Positions 18,194 to 27,186 of a stretch of 64,000 nt of DNA are shown here, in pieces. Position 1 is the stretch's first letter; every line of letters begins with the position of its first letter. A program made the translations under genes and the position numbers. The stretch is from NCBI GenBank assembly GCA_036013505.1, contig CP107851.1, positions 5,846,001-5,910,000 of the forward strand, given 5' to 3'. The notes beneath the pieces were generated by a model, which was not told the DNA's origin, ran no database searches, and worked only from the letters and a program-made list of their open reading frames with translations. Source of the stretch: Streptomyces sp. NBC_00510 (GTDB lineage Bacteria > Actinomycetota > Actinomycetes > Streptomycetales > Streptomycetaceae).

Positions 18194-18748
18194 ATGGACG
18201 GTGCGACCGGGTCCAGCACCCGCGCAGGACTGCGGAACCGGCTGACCGCGATGACCCGCGAGATCGCCAAGTTCGGGGCGGTCGGCGGGGCGGGGGTCCT
18301 GGTCAACATCGGGGTCTTCAACCTCGTCCGGCACGTCACCGACCTCCAGGTCGTGCGGGCCAGCATCATCGCGACCGTCGTCGCGATCGTCTTCAACTAC
18401 GTGGGCTTCCGCTACTTCACCTACCGTGACCGCGACAAGTCGGGCCGTACCCGCGAGCTGACCCTCTTCCTGGCGTTCAGCGCGGTGGGCCTGGTGATCG
18501 AGAACGGGGTGCTCTACACGGCGACCTACGCCTTCGGCTGGGACAGCCCGCTGCAGAGCAACGTCTTCAAGTTCATCGGCATCGGCGTGGCGACCCTGTT
18601 CCGCTTCTGGTCCTACCGCTCCTGGGTGTTCAAGGCGCTGCCCGTCCGCGAGACGGTGCAGGAAGCAGAATCGTTCCTGGTCGCCAAGGGGACCGAGACC
18701 CCCGGCGCACGGACCGGAACCCACGGCGCCCGGTCCTCCGCGCGCTGA
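18194..18748 (+). CDS. GtrA-family membrane protein
   Basis: The 184-residue protein has four predicted helices in the GtrA/PF04138 pattern: FGAVGGAGVLVNIGVFNLV, VVRASIIATVVAIVFNYVG followed by FRYFTYRD, LFLAFSAVGLVIENGVLY, and KFIGIGVATLFRFWSYRSWVF. GtrA proteins flip or assist transfer of polyprenyl-linked sugars for wall polymers and O-antigen. ATG 18194 is chosen because codons between ATG 18152 and 18194 have poor GC3; the longer start remains possible. The C-terminal ~40 residues are hydrophilic and disordered. Confidence 0.85.
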   Translation: MDGATGSSTRAGLRNRLTAMTREIAKFGAVGGAGVLVNIGVFNLVRHVTDLQVVRASIIATVVAIVFNYVGFRYFTYRDRDKSGRTRELTLFLAFSAVGLVIENGVLYTATYAFGWDSPLQSNVFKFIGIGVATLFRFWSYRSWVFKALPVRETVQEAESFLVAKGTETPGARTGTHGARSSAR

Positions 18749-18754
18749 GGCGCC

Positions 18755-20023
18755 CTAGCGCTTCTCCGCGCCCCTCCCGCGGGTGGCCCGGTCCTCCCCT
18801 GCCAGGAAGAGCGCGAAGACCGGAGGACGCTGCTGCAGCAGCTCCAGCCGGCCGCCGTCGGCCTCGGCCAGGTCGCGCGCGACCGCGAGGCCGATGCCGG
18901 TGGAGTTGCGCCCGCTGACCGTGCGCTCGAAGACCCGGGCCCCCAGCTCCGGCGGCACGCCCTGGCCCTCGTCCGTGACCTCGACCACGACCTGCGTCCC
19001 GGTGACCCGGGTGGAGATCGCGACCGTGCCCGAGCCGTGCATCAGCCCGTTCTCGATCAGCGTCGCCAGCACCTGGGCCACCGCCCCGGGGGTGCCGACC
19101 GCGCGCAGCCGCTTCTTGCCCGCGGAGGTGATGGCCCGGCCCGCGCTGCGGTACGCCGGGCGCCACTCCTCCACCTGCTGCTTGATCACGTCGTCGATGT
19201 CGAAGACGACCGCCGAGCCGGTCCGCGGGTCCCGCGCGTTGGTGAGCAGCCGCTGGACGACGTCCGTGAGCCGTTCCACCTGACCGAGTGCGATCGTCGC
19301 CTCCTCCTTGACGGCATCCTCGTCCTCGGCCGTGGCGATGATCTCCTCCAGCCTCATCGACAGTGCCGTCAGCGGCGTCCGCAGCTGGTGGGAGGCGTCG
19401 GCCGCCAGGCGCCGCTCGGCGGTCAGCATCCGGGCGATCCGCTCGGCGCTGCGGTCCAGCACGTCGGCGACCCGGTCCAGCTCCGGCACCCCGTAGCGCC
19501 GGTGGCGCGGTCTCGGGTCGCCCGAGCCCAGGCGCTCCGCGGTCTCGGCGAGGTCGGTCAGCGGGCTGCCGAGCCGGCGCGCCTGGCGCACCGCGAGCAC
19601 GACGGCGGCCAGCACCGCCAGCAGCGCCACCGCGAGGATGATCAGCAGGGTGCGGCCGATCTCCTGGCTGACCTTGCTGCGGGACTCCTCGACGGTGACG
19701 ATCTCGCCCTGCTCGCCGGTCTGCCGGGAGGAGATCACCTGGCCCGTGGGCCTGGTGCCGATGGTGATCGGGTCCGCCCCCGGGATCTGCACCAGCGCGT
19801 ACCGCCCGGGGGCGATCTGCTGGGCCAGCACCTCGCGGCTGATCCGCTCCTCGCCGATCATCCTGCTCTCGACGATGCCGACCAGCCGCACCGCCTCCGA
19901 GTCCACGCTCTCCTTGGCGCTGTTCTCGATCGTCCGGGCCTCCACCAGGACGAGGGAGACGCCGAAGACGGCGATGACGACGAGCACCACGGCGAGCGTG
20001 GACTGGATGAGACGGCGGCGCAT
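18755..20023 (-). CDS. Two-component sensor histidine kinase
   Basis: The 422-residue kinase has a first helix (8-28), an extracytoplasmic sensor of about 95 residues, a second helix (about 124-146), a HAMP segment, HisKA with SHQLRTPLTAL (phosphorylated His212), and HATPase_c with LIENGLMHG, DEGQGVP and STGIGLAVARDLAEADGG. The N-terminal sensor has no recognised domain. It lies 37 bases downstream of its response regulator on the same strand and should phosphorylate it. The C-terminus (RATRGRGAEKR) is strongly basic. The stimulus cannot be told from sequence. Confidence 0.93.
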   Translation of the reverse strand: MRRRLIQSTLAVVLVVIAVFGVSLVLVEARTIENSAKESVDSEAVRLVGIVESRMIGEERISREVLAQQIAPGRYALVQIPGADPITIGTRPTGQVISSRQTGEQGEIVTVEESRSKVSQEIGRTLLIILAVALLAVLAAVVLAVRQARRLGSPLTDLAETAERLGSGDPRPRHRRYGVPELDRVADVLDRSAERIARMLTAERRLAADASHQLRTPLTALSMRLEEIIATAEDEDAVKEEATIALGQVERLTDVVQRLLTNARDPRTGSAVVFDIDDVIKQQVEEWRPAYRSAGRAITSAGKKRLRAVGTPGAVAQVLATLIENGLMHGSGTVAISTRVTGTQVVVEVTDEGQGVPPELGARVFERTVSGRNSTGIGLAVARDLAEADGGRLELLQQRPPVFALFLAGEDRATRGRGAEKR

Positions 20024-20060
20024 GAGTGAAGGGTCTCAGACCGCGAGGGCCCCGGGCGTG

Positions 20061-20735
20061 CTAGTTCTTCTCGAACCGGAAGCCGACACCGCGCACCGTG
20101 GAGATGTAGCGGGGGGCCGCCGCGTCGTCGCCGAGCTTCTTGCGCAGCCACGAGATGTGCATGTCCAGGGTCTTGGTGGAGGACCACCACGTGGTGTCCC
20201 AGACCTCGCGCATCAGCTGCTCCCGGGTGACCACCCGGCCGGCGTCGCGCACCAGCACCCGTAGGAGGTCGAACTCCTTCGCGGTGAGCTGCAGTTCCTC
20301 GTCGCCCATCCACGCGCGGTGCGACTCGACGTCGATCCGCACGCCCTGGGTGGAGGGATGCTGGGCCTCGGCGGTGCCGCGCCGCAGCAGCGCGCGCACC
20401 CGGGCCAGCAGCTCGGCCAGCCGGAAGGGCTTGGTCACGTAGTCGTCGGCGCCGGCGTCCAGGCCGACCACCGTGTCCACTTCGTCGGCGCGGGCGGTGA
20501 GCACCAGCACCGGGAAGCCATGGCCTTCGGTGCGCAGCCTCCTGCACACCTCCAGCCCGTCCATTCCGGGCAGCCCCAGGTCGAGCACCAGAAGATCGAA
20601 GGAGCCGAGCAGGGCGGCTTCGAGCGCCGCGGGTCCGTCCTCGCGCACCTCGACCTCGTACCCTTCGCGGCGCAGCGCGCGTGCGAGCGGTTCCGAGATG
20701 GATGCGTCGTCCTCGGCGAGCAGTACGCGGGTCAT
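20061..20735 (-). CDS. OmpR/PhoB-type response regulator
   Basis: The 224-residue protein has a receiver domain with acidic pair EDD (8-10), phospho-acceptor Asp52 in LVLDLGLPGMDG, and the lysine in DDYVTKPF. The winged-helix output domain has LTAKEFDLLRVLV and WLRKKLGDD...YISTVRGVGFRF. ATG 20735 is used; a longer frame to 20768 lacks a good start. It is cotranscribed with the downstream kinase and diverges from the POT transporter gene across 342 bases, so regulation of that transporter is possible but unproven. Confidence 0.93.
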   Translation of the reverse strand: MTRVLLAEDDASISEPLARALRREGYEVEVREDGPAALEAALLGSFDLLVLDLGLPGMDGLEVCRRLRTEGHGFPVLVLTARADEVDTVVGLDAGADDYVTKPFRLAELLARVRALLRRGTAEAQHPSTQGVRIDVESHRAWMGDEELQLTAKEFDLLRVLVRDAGRVVTREQLMREVWDTTWWSSTKTLDMHISWLRKKLGDDAAAPRYISTVRGVGFRFEKN

Positions 20736-21077
20736 GGGCTGATGGTAGTCCGCCCGGAGAAACCGCACGCCGGGCGGGCCGTGACTGTTGTGAGGTACAT
20801 CTCAAGTCATCCCATATAGCACATCTTGCGCTGCCATAAGGTAACGAAAAGCCCGTAACAGCCCATGGGACCTCTGGCGCGCCCCACGCGTCGAAGGACC
20901 CTTCTGCGACGGGACTGGTCCCCACCAGTATTTCAGTCAACGACCTGTAGGCCGGGGCCGCGCCTGTGAAGGCGTCGGCCGTGGATCCCGGTGCGCCTTC
21001 GTGCGCCCCGGTGCCGGTCACCCCCCACCCGGGCGCGCACCGCTCTCGCAGCGCGTCCCGAGAAGCAAGGAAAGCCC
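20736..21077. other. Divergent intergenic region, response regulator / POT transporter
   Basis: This 342-base region has lower GC than the genes around it. TGAGGTACATCTCA (20791-20804) is a 14-base near-palindrome with 12 of 14 positions symmetric, a candidate regulator site. TATAGC near 20815 and TAAGGT at 20837-20842 are possible -10 boxes without good -35 partners. I see no convincing gene. Confidence 0.4.
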
Positions 21078-22580
21078 ATGGCGTCCAGCCTGACTGAGGG
21101 CCTTGCCGCGCCGAACCCCGGATTCAGCGGCAGGAACTTCCTCGGCCACCCCCGCGGCCTGGCCACTCTCTTCCTCACCGAGACGTGGGAGCGTTTCAGC
21201 TACTACGGCATGAGGGCGCTGCTCGTCCTCTACCTGACGGCCTCGGTCACGGACGGCGGCCTCGGCATGAAGGCCGCCACCGCCGGTGCGATCTACAGCG
21301 TCTACACCGCCACGGTGTACCTGCTGGCGATGCCGGGCGGCTGGTTCGCCGACCGCCTGTGGGGCCCGCGCCGTACGGTCGCCATCGGCGGCGCGATCAT
21401 CATGATCGGCCACTTCCTGCTGGCCGTGCCGGTGAAGGCGTCGTTCTTCGTCGGCCTGGTCTTCATCGCCGTGGGCTCCGGCCTGCTGAAGTCGAACATC
21501 TCGACGATGGTCGGCCAGCTCTACCCGGACCGCAACGACCCGCGCCGCGACGGCGGCTTCACGATCTTCTACATCGGCATCAACCTCGGTGCCTTCCTCG
21601 CCCCGCTGGTCATCGGCACCGTCGGCCAGCAGGTCAACTGGCACCTGGGCTTCGCCCTCGCCGGTGTCGGCATGGCGCTCGGCCTCGCCCAGTTCCTCAT
21701 CGGCACCAGGAACCTCGCGCCGGTCTCCAGCGTGGTCCCCACGCCGCTGGACGCCGCCGAGCGCGCCGGCCTGATGAAGAAGGCCCTGCTGTGGCTGGTC
21801 GCCGCCGTCGTCTTCTACGGCGTGGTCACCTTCACCGGTCACTTCACGATCAACTGGGTGCTGTGGCCGCTCTCCCTGCTGGGCCTGGCGCTGCCGACGT
21901 ACTACTTCGCGCGCATCCGTCGTGACCAGGAGCTCACCTCGGACGAGAAGACCAAGGTCACCGGCTACATCTGGTTCTTCATCGTGGCCGCCGTGTTCTG
22001 GATGATCTACGACCAGTCCGGTTCCACCCTGACGGTCTTCGCCTCCGAGCACACCTCGTCCACGCTGTGGGGCTTCGACTTCCCCGAGAGCTGGTTCCAG
22101 TCGCTGAACCCGCTGTTCGTGATGGCCCTGGCCCCGGTCTTCGCCGCGCTGTGGATGCGGCTGCGCCGGAAGAACCCGAGCACGACCGTGAAGTTCGCCC
22201 TCGGTCTCATCGGCATCGGCGCCTCCTTCGTCGTGATGATGCTGGCGCAGGCCGCCGCCTCGGGCGACGCCAAGGTCACCCCGCTGTGGCTGGCCGTGGT
22301 CTACCTGATCCAGACCACCGCCGAGCTGTGCCTGTCCCCGGTGGGCCTGTCGGTCACCACCAAGCTGGCCCCGGCCAAGTACGCCAGCCAGATGATGGGC
22401 CTGTGGTTCCTCGCCGTGACGGCGGGCGACTGCGTGGCGGCCATCCTCCAGCTGGTCATCGGCGACGGCTTCCTGTCGGAGACCTCCTTCGCGGTCCAGG
22501 GCTTCGTGGCGCTCGCCGCGGGCGCGGCCTTCATCGCGTACCGCAAGCGCGTCATCCGGCTCATGGGCGACGTCCACTGA
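21078..22580 (+). CDS. POT/PTR-family proton-coupled peptide transporter
   Basis: The 500-residue protein is a 14-helix MFS-type di/tripeptide importer. The diagnostic ETWERFSYYGMRALL (ExxERFxYY) sits in the first helix, near residue 35. The second signature FTIFYIGINLGAFLAPLV and GSGLLKSNISTMVGQLY are also present, as is ELCLSPVGLSVTTKLAP late in the protein. ATG 21078 has AAGGAAAG a few bases upstream. It stands alone, followed by a strong terminator, and diverges from the two-component system. Confidence 0.94.
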   Translation: MASSLTEGLAAPNPGFSGRNFLGHPRGLATLFLTETWERFSYYGMRALLVLYLTASVTDGGLGMKAATAGAIYSVYTATVYLLAMPGGWFADRLWGPRRTVAIGGAIIMIGHFLLAVPVKASFFVGLVFIAVGSGLLKSNISTMVGQLYPDRNDPRRDGGFTIFYIGINLGAFLAPLVIGTVGQQVNWHLGFALAGVGMALGLAQFLIGTRNLAPVSSVVPTPLDAAERAGLMKKALLWLVAAVVFYGVVTFTGHFTINWVLWPLSLLGLALPTYYFARIRRDQELTSDEKTKVTGYIWFFIVAAVFWMIYDQSGSTLTVFASEHTSSTLWGFDFPESWFQSLNPLFVMALAPVFAALWMRLRRKNPSTTVKFALGLIGIGASFVVMMLAQAAASGDAKVTPLWLAVVYLIQTTAELCLSPVGLSVTTKLAPAKYASQMMGLWFLAVTAGDCVAAILQLVIGDGFLSETSFAVQGFVALAAGAAFIAYRKRVIRLMGDVH

Positions 22581-22596
22581 CGTCTGTGCCCCGCGC

Positions 22597-22641
22597 ACGC
22601 GCCGAGGGCCCGGAGCATGCCGCTCCGGGCCCTCGGCGCGT
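22597..22641 (+). terminator. Strong terminator of the POT transporter gene
   Basis: A perfect 20-bp stem (22597-22616 with 22622-22641), five-base loop ATGCC, followed by CTTTGTG. It begins 16 bases after the stop codon. Confidence 0.9.
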
Positions 22642-22778
22642 CTTTGTGCGGCGCCGCTGTGGTTGCTGTTGGGGTTTATCCCCCGCCCGCCGCAGGCGCA
22701 ACGGAGCCGCACACGACAACGGGCCGCAAGGGGCACCCCGGGCCGCAACCGCACCGCACCACACCGCACCCCGGAGGG

Positions 22779-24122
22779 CTACGCGTGGGGGCGGCCCATC
22801 GCCCGGAACGTCCAGCCCGCCGCACGCCACACCGCCGGCTCCAGCGCGTTCCGCCCGTCGATGACGTGCCGGCGCCCGGCCACCGCCCCGAGCACCGCCG
22901 GGTCGAGCTCGCGGAACTCCCGCCACTCCGTGAGGTGCAGCACGACGTCGGCCCCGCGGACCGCCTCCAGCGCAGTCGCGGCGTACCCGAGCGTCGGGAA
23001 GAGCCGCCGCGCGTTGTCCATGGCCTTGGGGTCGTACACGGTGACCTGGCCGCCCTGGAGGTGGATCTGCCCGGCGACGTTGAGCGCGGGGGAGTCCCGC
23101 ACGTCGTCGGAGTCGGGCTTGAAGGCCGCGCCGAGCACCGCGATCCGCTTGCCGAGGAAGCCGCTGCCGCCGCAGGCCTCGCGGGCGAGCTCGACCATGT
23201 GGCCGCGGCGGCGCATGTTGATGGAGTCGACCTCGCGCAGGAAGGTCAGCGCCTGGTCGGCGCCGAGCTCGCCGGCGCGGGCCATGAAGGCGCGGATGTC
23301 CTTGGGCAGGCAGCCGCCGCCGAAGCCGATGCCGGCGCGCAGGAACTTGTTGCCGATCCGCTCGTCGTGGCCGATGGCCTCGGCGAGCTTCACCACGTCG
23401 CCGCCGGCCGCCTCGCTGACCTCGGCCATGGCGTTGATGAAGGAGATCTTGGTGGCGAGGAAGGCGTTGGCCGCCGTCTTGACCAGTTCCGCGGTCGGGT
23501 AGTCGGCGACGACGAAGGGGGTGCCCTCGCCGATGGGGGCCGCGTAGACATCGCGCAGCAGCTTCTCGGCGTGCCCGGAGGCGACGCCGACCACGATCCG
23601 GTCCGGGTGGAGGGTGTCCTGGACCGCGAAGCCCTCGCGCAGGAACTCGGGGTTCCACGCCAGCTCCGCCCCGTCCCCGGCGGGGGCGAGCTCGGCCAGG
23701 CGGGCCGCCAGCCGTGCCGCGCTGCCGACCGGGACGGTCGACTTGCCGACGACCAGTGCGGGCCGCTCCAGGTGCGGGGCGAGCAGCTCGAACGCGCTGT
23801 CGACGTAGCTCATGTCGCAGGCGTACTCGCCGTGCTTCTGCGGGGTGTTCACGCAGACGAAGTGGATGTCGCCGAAGGCGGCGACCTCCTCCCAGGAGGT
23901 GGTGAAGCGCAGCCGCCCGCTGGAGTCCGGCAGGCCGGCGACGTGGCGGCGCAGCAGTTCCTCCAGGCCCGGCTCGTACATGGGCACGCGGCCCGCCGCG
24001 AGGGTCTCGATCTTGGCGGGGTCGATGTCCAGGCCCAGCACCTCGAAGCCCAGCTCGGCCATCGCCGCGGCGTGCGTGGCGCCGAGGTAGCCGGTGCCGA
24101 TCACGGTGAGCTTGAGCGCCAT
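22779..24122 (-). CDS. UDP-glucose / GDP-mannose dehydrogenase family protein
   Basis: The 447-residue enzyme oxidises a nucleotide sugar to its uronic acid in two NAD+-dependent steps, most likely UDP-glucose to UDP-glucuronate. The N-terminal Rossmann motif is GTGYLGATHAAAMAELG, followed by MYEPGLEELL, KSTVPVGS, NPEFLREG, and the catalytic cysteine in GFGGGCLPKD. C-terminal GAAFKPDSDDVRDSP is the UDP-binding domain signature. ATG 24122 follows GGGAGGGA. The frame is open far upstream, but that portion is antisense to an LCP gene and not real. It opens the envelope-polymer region and may supply uronic acid for a wall or capsular glycan. Between its stop and the POT terminator (22642-22778) I see no gene. 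Confidence 0.92.
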   Translation of the reverse strand: MALKLTVIGTGYLGATHAAAMAELGFEVLGLDIDPAKIETLAAGRVPMYEPGLEELLRRHVAGLPDSSGRLRFTTSWEEVAAFGDIHFVCVNTPQKHGEYACDMSYVDSAFELLAPHLERPALVVGKSTVPVGSAARLAARLAELAPAGDGAELAWNPEFLREGFAVQDTLHPDRIVVGVASGHAEKLLRDVYAAPIGEGTPFVVADYPTAELVKTAANAFLATKISFINAMAEVSEAAGGDVVKLAEAIGHDERIGNKFLRAGIGFGGGCLPKDIRAFMARAGELGADQALTFLREVDSINMRRRGHMVELAREACGGSGFLGKRIAVLGAAFKPDSDDVRDSPALNVAGQIHLQGGQVTVYDPKAMDNARRLFPTLGYAATALEAVRGADVVLHLTEWREFRELDPAVLGAVAGRRHVIDGRNALEPAVWRAAGWTFRAMGRPHA

Positions 24123-24302
24123 GCGGACGGTCCCTCCCAGGTCGTGGCCTGATTGCGATGTTGAGCATAGCCCCGGGCGGTGACCGGGCTTTCCCCGGCG
24201 CGTGCACCGAAGGAGGCCGGGGCATGGGCACGGCACCGTCCCAGGCGCCACAATGCCCCCTACGCACGCGTGGGGAGCGGGTGCACAGGGTGGGGGTGGG
24301 TC

Positions 24303-25370
24303 ATGACGACGACGGATCCGGTGGGCCACGAGGAGACGGCGGTCCCGGAAACGGAGCGGGATGCGGCACCGGGGAAGACGGCGGAGCCGGCCCGCAGGAG
24401 GCGCAGTCGCACCCGGAGGGTGCTGCTGGGCGCGCTGGTCCTGCTGGCCGTGGGGGTGCTCGGGGTGGCCGGGACGCTGTGGTGGACGGTGGACCACTAC
24501 ACCGGCAAGGTGGACCGCATCCCCAACGTGTTCCCGACGAAGGTGCCGGAGAGCGAGCAGCCGCCGGCCGCCAAGGGCGGTGAAACGTTCCTCCTGGTCG
24601 GTGTGGACGCCCGCTCCGAGCTGCCGACCACCGGCCGGGACGCCAAGGCGCCGGAGTGGAAGCGCGGCGCCCAGCGCAGCGACACGATGATGCTGGTGCA
24701 CCTGCCGGCCGACCGCAAGCACGCGTACGTGGTCTCGCTGCCCCGTGACAGCTGGGTCACGATCCCGGGGAACGGCAAGGCCAAGTTGAACGCCGCCTTC
24801 TCCTGGGGCGGCCCGCCGCTGCTGATCGACACCGTGCAGCGGCTCACCGACGTGAAGGTCGACCACCTCGCCGTCATCGACTGGAGCGGCTTCAAGACCC
24901 TCACCGACGACATCGGCGGCGTGGACCTGGACGGGAAGCACATGAACGGCGAGGAGGCCCTGGCGTATGTCCGCTGGCGCTACGACCTGCCGCGCGGTGA
25001 CCTGGACCGCACCCACCGCCAGCAGGCCTTCCTGCGCGCGGTGATCGCCAAGACGCTGACCAAGGACTCCATGAGCAACCCGCTGAAGGCGAAGGAGCTG
25101 CTGGACCGGGTCACCGGTGTGGTCAGCGTCGACGACCGGCTCTCCGACGGGGACCTGCGCGACCTGATGTGGAGCATGCGCGGGGTGCGCGAGGGCGACA
25201 TGGTCTTCATGAACGCCCCGGTCGGCGGGCTCGACATGATCAAGGGCCAGTCGGTGGTGCTGCTCGACGAGAGCGGCACCGCGCGGCTGTGGGAGGCCAT
25301 GCGCAACGACACCATGTCCGAGTACGTGGCGAACCACTCCCTCGACCGCCTGGGCTCCTCCACCCCGTGA
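24303..25370 (+). CDS. LCP (LytR-CpsA-Psr) family protein 1
   Basis: LCP proteins transfer lipid-linked anionic glycopolymers to peptidoglycan. This 355-residue member has a cytoplasmic N-terminus of about 38 residues, one helix (VLLGALVLLAVGVLGVAGTLW), then the LCP domain: LLVGVDAR, QRSDTMMLVHL, VVSLPRDSWVTIP, KLNAAFSWGGPPLLIDTV, LTDVKVDHLAVIDWSGF, and ALAYVRWRYDLPRGDLDR with the Arg/Asp residues that bind pyrophosphate. There is no C-terminal LytR_C domain. ATG 24303 is preceded by a G-rich stretch. It is the only plus-strand LCP gene here; it diverges from the dehydrogenase and converges on LCP 2. Confidence 0.92.
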   Translation: MTTTDPVGHEETAVPETERDAAPGKTAEPARRRRSRTRRVLLGALVLLAVGVLGVAGTLWWTVDHYTGKVDRIPNVFPTKVPESEQPPAAKGGETFLLVGVDARSELPTTGRDAKAPEWKRGAQRSDTMMLVHLPADRKHAYVVSLPRDSWVTIPGNGKAKLNAAFSWGGPPLLIDTVQRLTDVKVDHLAVIDWSGFKTLTDDIGGVDLDGKHMNGEEALAYVRWRYDLPRGDLDRTHRQQAFLRAVIAKTLTKDSMSNPLKAKELLDRVTGVVSVDDRLSDGDLRDLMWSMRGVREGDMVFMNAPVGGLDMIKGQSVVLLDESGTARLWEAMRNDTMSEYVANHSLDRLGSSTP

Positions 25371-25398
25371 GCCCCGCGGACGCCGGCGGGAAGAGCGG

Positions 25399-25440
25399 AG
25401 GGGCCGGCCGGGCGCGGTGTGCGCGCCCCGGCCGGCCCCT
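25399..25440. terminator. Bidirectional terminator between LCP 1 and LCP 2
   Basis: AGGGGCCGGCCGGGCGCG (25399-25416) pairs with CGCGCCCCGGCCGGCCCCT (25422-25440) with one bulge, between convergent genes. Confidence 0.8.
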
Positions 25441-25456
25441 CGGCCGTCCCACGGGG

Positions 25457-26686
25457 TCAGGAGTCGGGCGTGACCGTGACCTTGTCGTCGTTCTTCAGCT
25501 CCGAGACGAGCTGCTTGACCTTCGGCATGTCCCACTTGAGGGCGCTGCCCACGTTGGTGCTGATGGAGCCCGAGGTCGGCATGTTCATCGAGATGCCCTC
25601 ACCGCCGGAGACGCTCTTCATCGCCCAGAACATCGACACCAGGTCCCACAGGCTCATGTCCTTGTCGACGATCAGCGTGTCCAGGCCCGCGCCCATGGTG
25701 GGGTAGAGCTTGAAGGGGTTGAGGACCGTGCTCGGCGTGGCCGTCTGGCCCGCGAGCGCGGCGAGGAACTTCTGCTGGTTCTTGGTGCGGCCCAGGTCGC
25801 CCTCGGCCTCCTGGTAGCGCTGGCGGACGAAGGCCAGGGCCTCGTCGCCGTTGAGGGTCTGCTTGCCCTTCTTGATGTGCAGGCCCGAGTTCTTGTCGTC
25901 GATGTCGCGGGGGATGTCCAACTCGACACCGCCGACCGCGTCGACGAGGCCCGCGAAGCCGGCGAAGCCGATCTCCGCGTAGTGGTCGATGTGCAGGCCC
26001 GTGTTGTACTCGACCGTGCGCACCAGCAGCGTCGGTCCGTCTATCGAGTAGGCGGCGTTGAGCTTGTTCTGGCCGCGCGAGGCGAACGTCTTGCCGGACT
26101 CGGAACCCTTGAACTCGGGGATCGTGACGTAGGAGTCACGGGGGAGCGAGATCAGCGAGTTCCCGTTGTCACCGACGTGCAGGATCATCATCGAGTCGGT
26201 CCGCTTGCCCTCGGCGGAGCCGGTGTGCAGCTGCTTCTTCTGCTCGCCGGACAAGCCCTCACGGCTGTCGGAGCCGACGATGAGGTAGTTGGTGCCCTCG
26301 CCGGTCTCCGGGCGGTCTATGACCGTGCCGAGGTCCACCTCGCGGCGCACCTTGCCGTCCGCCCAGAAGTAGGTGCCGATCGACCAGGCGGCGACCACGA
26401 CGACCAGACCGATCAGGATGGTCTTCACCCGCGGCTTGCGGCTGCCGGGCGGTGAGGTGCGGCCGCCGGTGGACGGCGGGCCGTACGAGCCGCCGCCGTA
26501 GCCGTCGTGGCCCGCGTGCGGGCCTGCGTGACCGGGGACGCCGCTGCCGTACGCCTGCTGGCGCGGCACGCTGCCGGGAGCCGCCGCCGCACGGCGCGGG
26601 GACAGCTCGGGGGGCAGCGGCGGCTCGGACACCTGCTGCTGCCGCTGGTTCCTGTCGTCGGACCAACCGTCGGGCCATGCGTTCAT
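25457..26686 (-). CDS. LCP family protein 2
   Basis: The 409-residue protein has an 85-residue Gly/Pro/Gln-rich cytoplasmic segment, a helix (TILIGLVVVVAAWSIGTYFW), and an LCP domain with LIVGSDSREGL, KRTDSMMILHV, LISLPRDSYVTIP, KLNAAYSIDGPTLLVRTVE, HIDHYAEIGFAGF and ALAFVRQRYQEAEGDLGR. All key Asp and Arg residues are present. It lacks LytR_C and ends KVTVTPDS. ATG 26686 is used. It should join wall glycopolymer to peptidoglycan. Confidence 0.92.
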   Translation of the reverse strand: MNAWPDGWSDDRNQRQQQVSEPPLPPELSPRRAAAAPGSVPRQQAYGSGVPGHAGPHAGHDGYGGGSYGPPSTGGRTSPPGSRKPRVKTILIGLVVVVAAWSIGTYFWADGKVRREVDLGTVIDRPETGEGTNYLIVGSDSREGLSGEQKKQLHTGSAEGKRTDSMMILHVGDNGNSLISLPRDSYVTIPEFKGSESGKTFASRGQNKLNAAYSIDGPTLLVRTVEYNTGLHIDHYAEIGFAGFAGLVDAVGGVELDIPRDIDDKNSGLHIKKGKQTLNGDEALAFVRQRYQEAEGDLGRTKNQQKFLAALAGQTATPSTVLNPFKLYPTMGAGLDTLIVDKDMSLWDLVSMFWAMKSVSGGEGISMNMPTSGSISTNVGSALKWDMPKVKQLVSELKNDDKVTVTPDS

Positions 26687-26804
26687 GTACCGCAGTGTGC
26701 CCTGCCGCCCCGCCCGGCAGTGCCTCCGTGGCGCTTCTGAAGCAGAGCTGATGCAAAGGTCACAGGACCGCGGTGATGCGGTGACCGGTTGTGTCCGGGC
26801 GCTC

Positions 26805-27068
26805 TCAGCCGGTGAGGTGCGTCGGGGCGTTGGTGTGGGTCTCGATCATTCCGGCGGCCTGTTCCAGCAGTTCGTGTGCCAGGTTGGAGCAGGCCCGGGA
26901 GGCGGCCACGTCCTCCCCTATGCGCATGTCCGGTTCGTCGTTCGGATTGCGCCGCGAATAGCCGTGGCCCACCACGCCCGGGGCGCCGTCCCCGGAGAGC
27001 GAGGCGGTGCAGGCGGTGCGGCTGCCGTCCTCCTCCAGCGACAGCTTGATCGTCCACGTCTTCTCCAT
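26805..27068 (-). CDS. DUF1876 small protein
   Basis: The 87-residue protein fits the actinobacterial DUF1876 pattern: KTWTIKLSLEEDGSRTACTA at the start, GHGYSRRNPNDEPD in the middle and ACSNLAHELLEQAAGMIE at the end. DUF1876 members have a dsRBD-like alpha/beta fold and are usually encoded singly; the function is not known. The start has an exceptionally strong ribosome binding site, GAGGTGATC, ending six bases before ATG 27068, suggesting high expression. It sits between two LCP genes on the same strand. Confidence 0.8.
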   Translation of the reverse strand: MEKTWTIKLSLEEDGSRTACTASLSGDGAPGVVGHGYSRRNPNDEPDMRIGEDVAASRACSNLAHELLEQAAGMIETHTNAPTHLTG

Positions 27069-27186
27069 GGCGGATCACCTCTTGGACTTCGGGACGTCGG
27101 CCCCTTTCTCAGCATCCGCCCGCCCCCGCCGCCGGGCAAGGTGTGCCCGGCGAGGAGCACGGCACGGCAGTGCTTAGGGTGGAGCC

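Noticed and set aside
22779..25535. A 918-residue reading extending the UDP-glucose dehydrogenase upstream
   Set aside because: The extra part is antisense to LCP 1, has shadow-type composition, and ATG 24122 has a good ribosome site.
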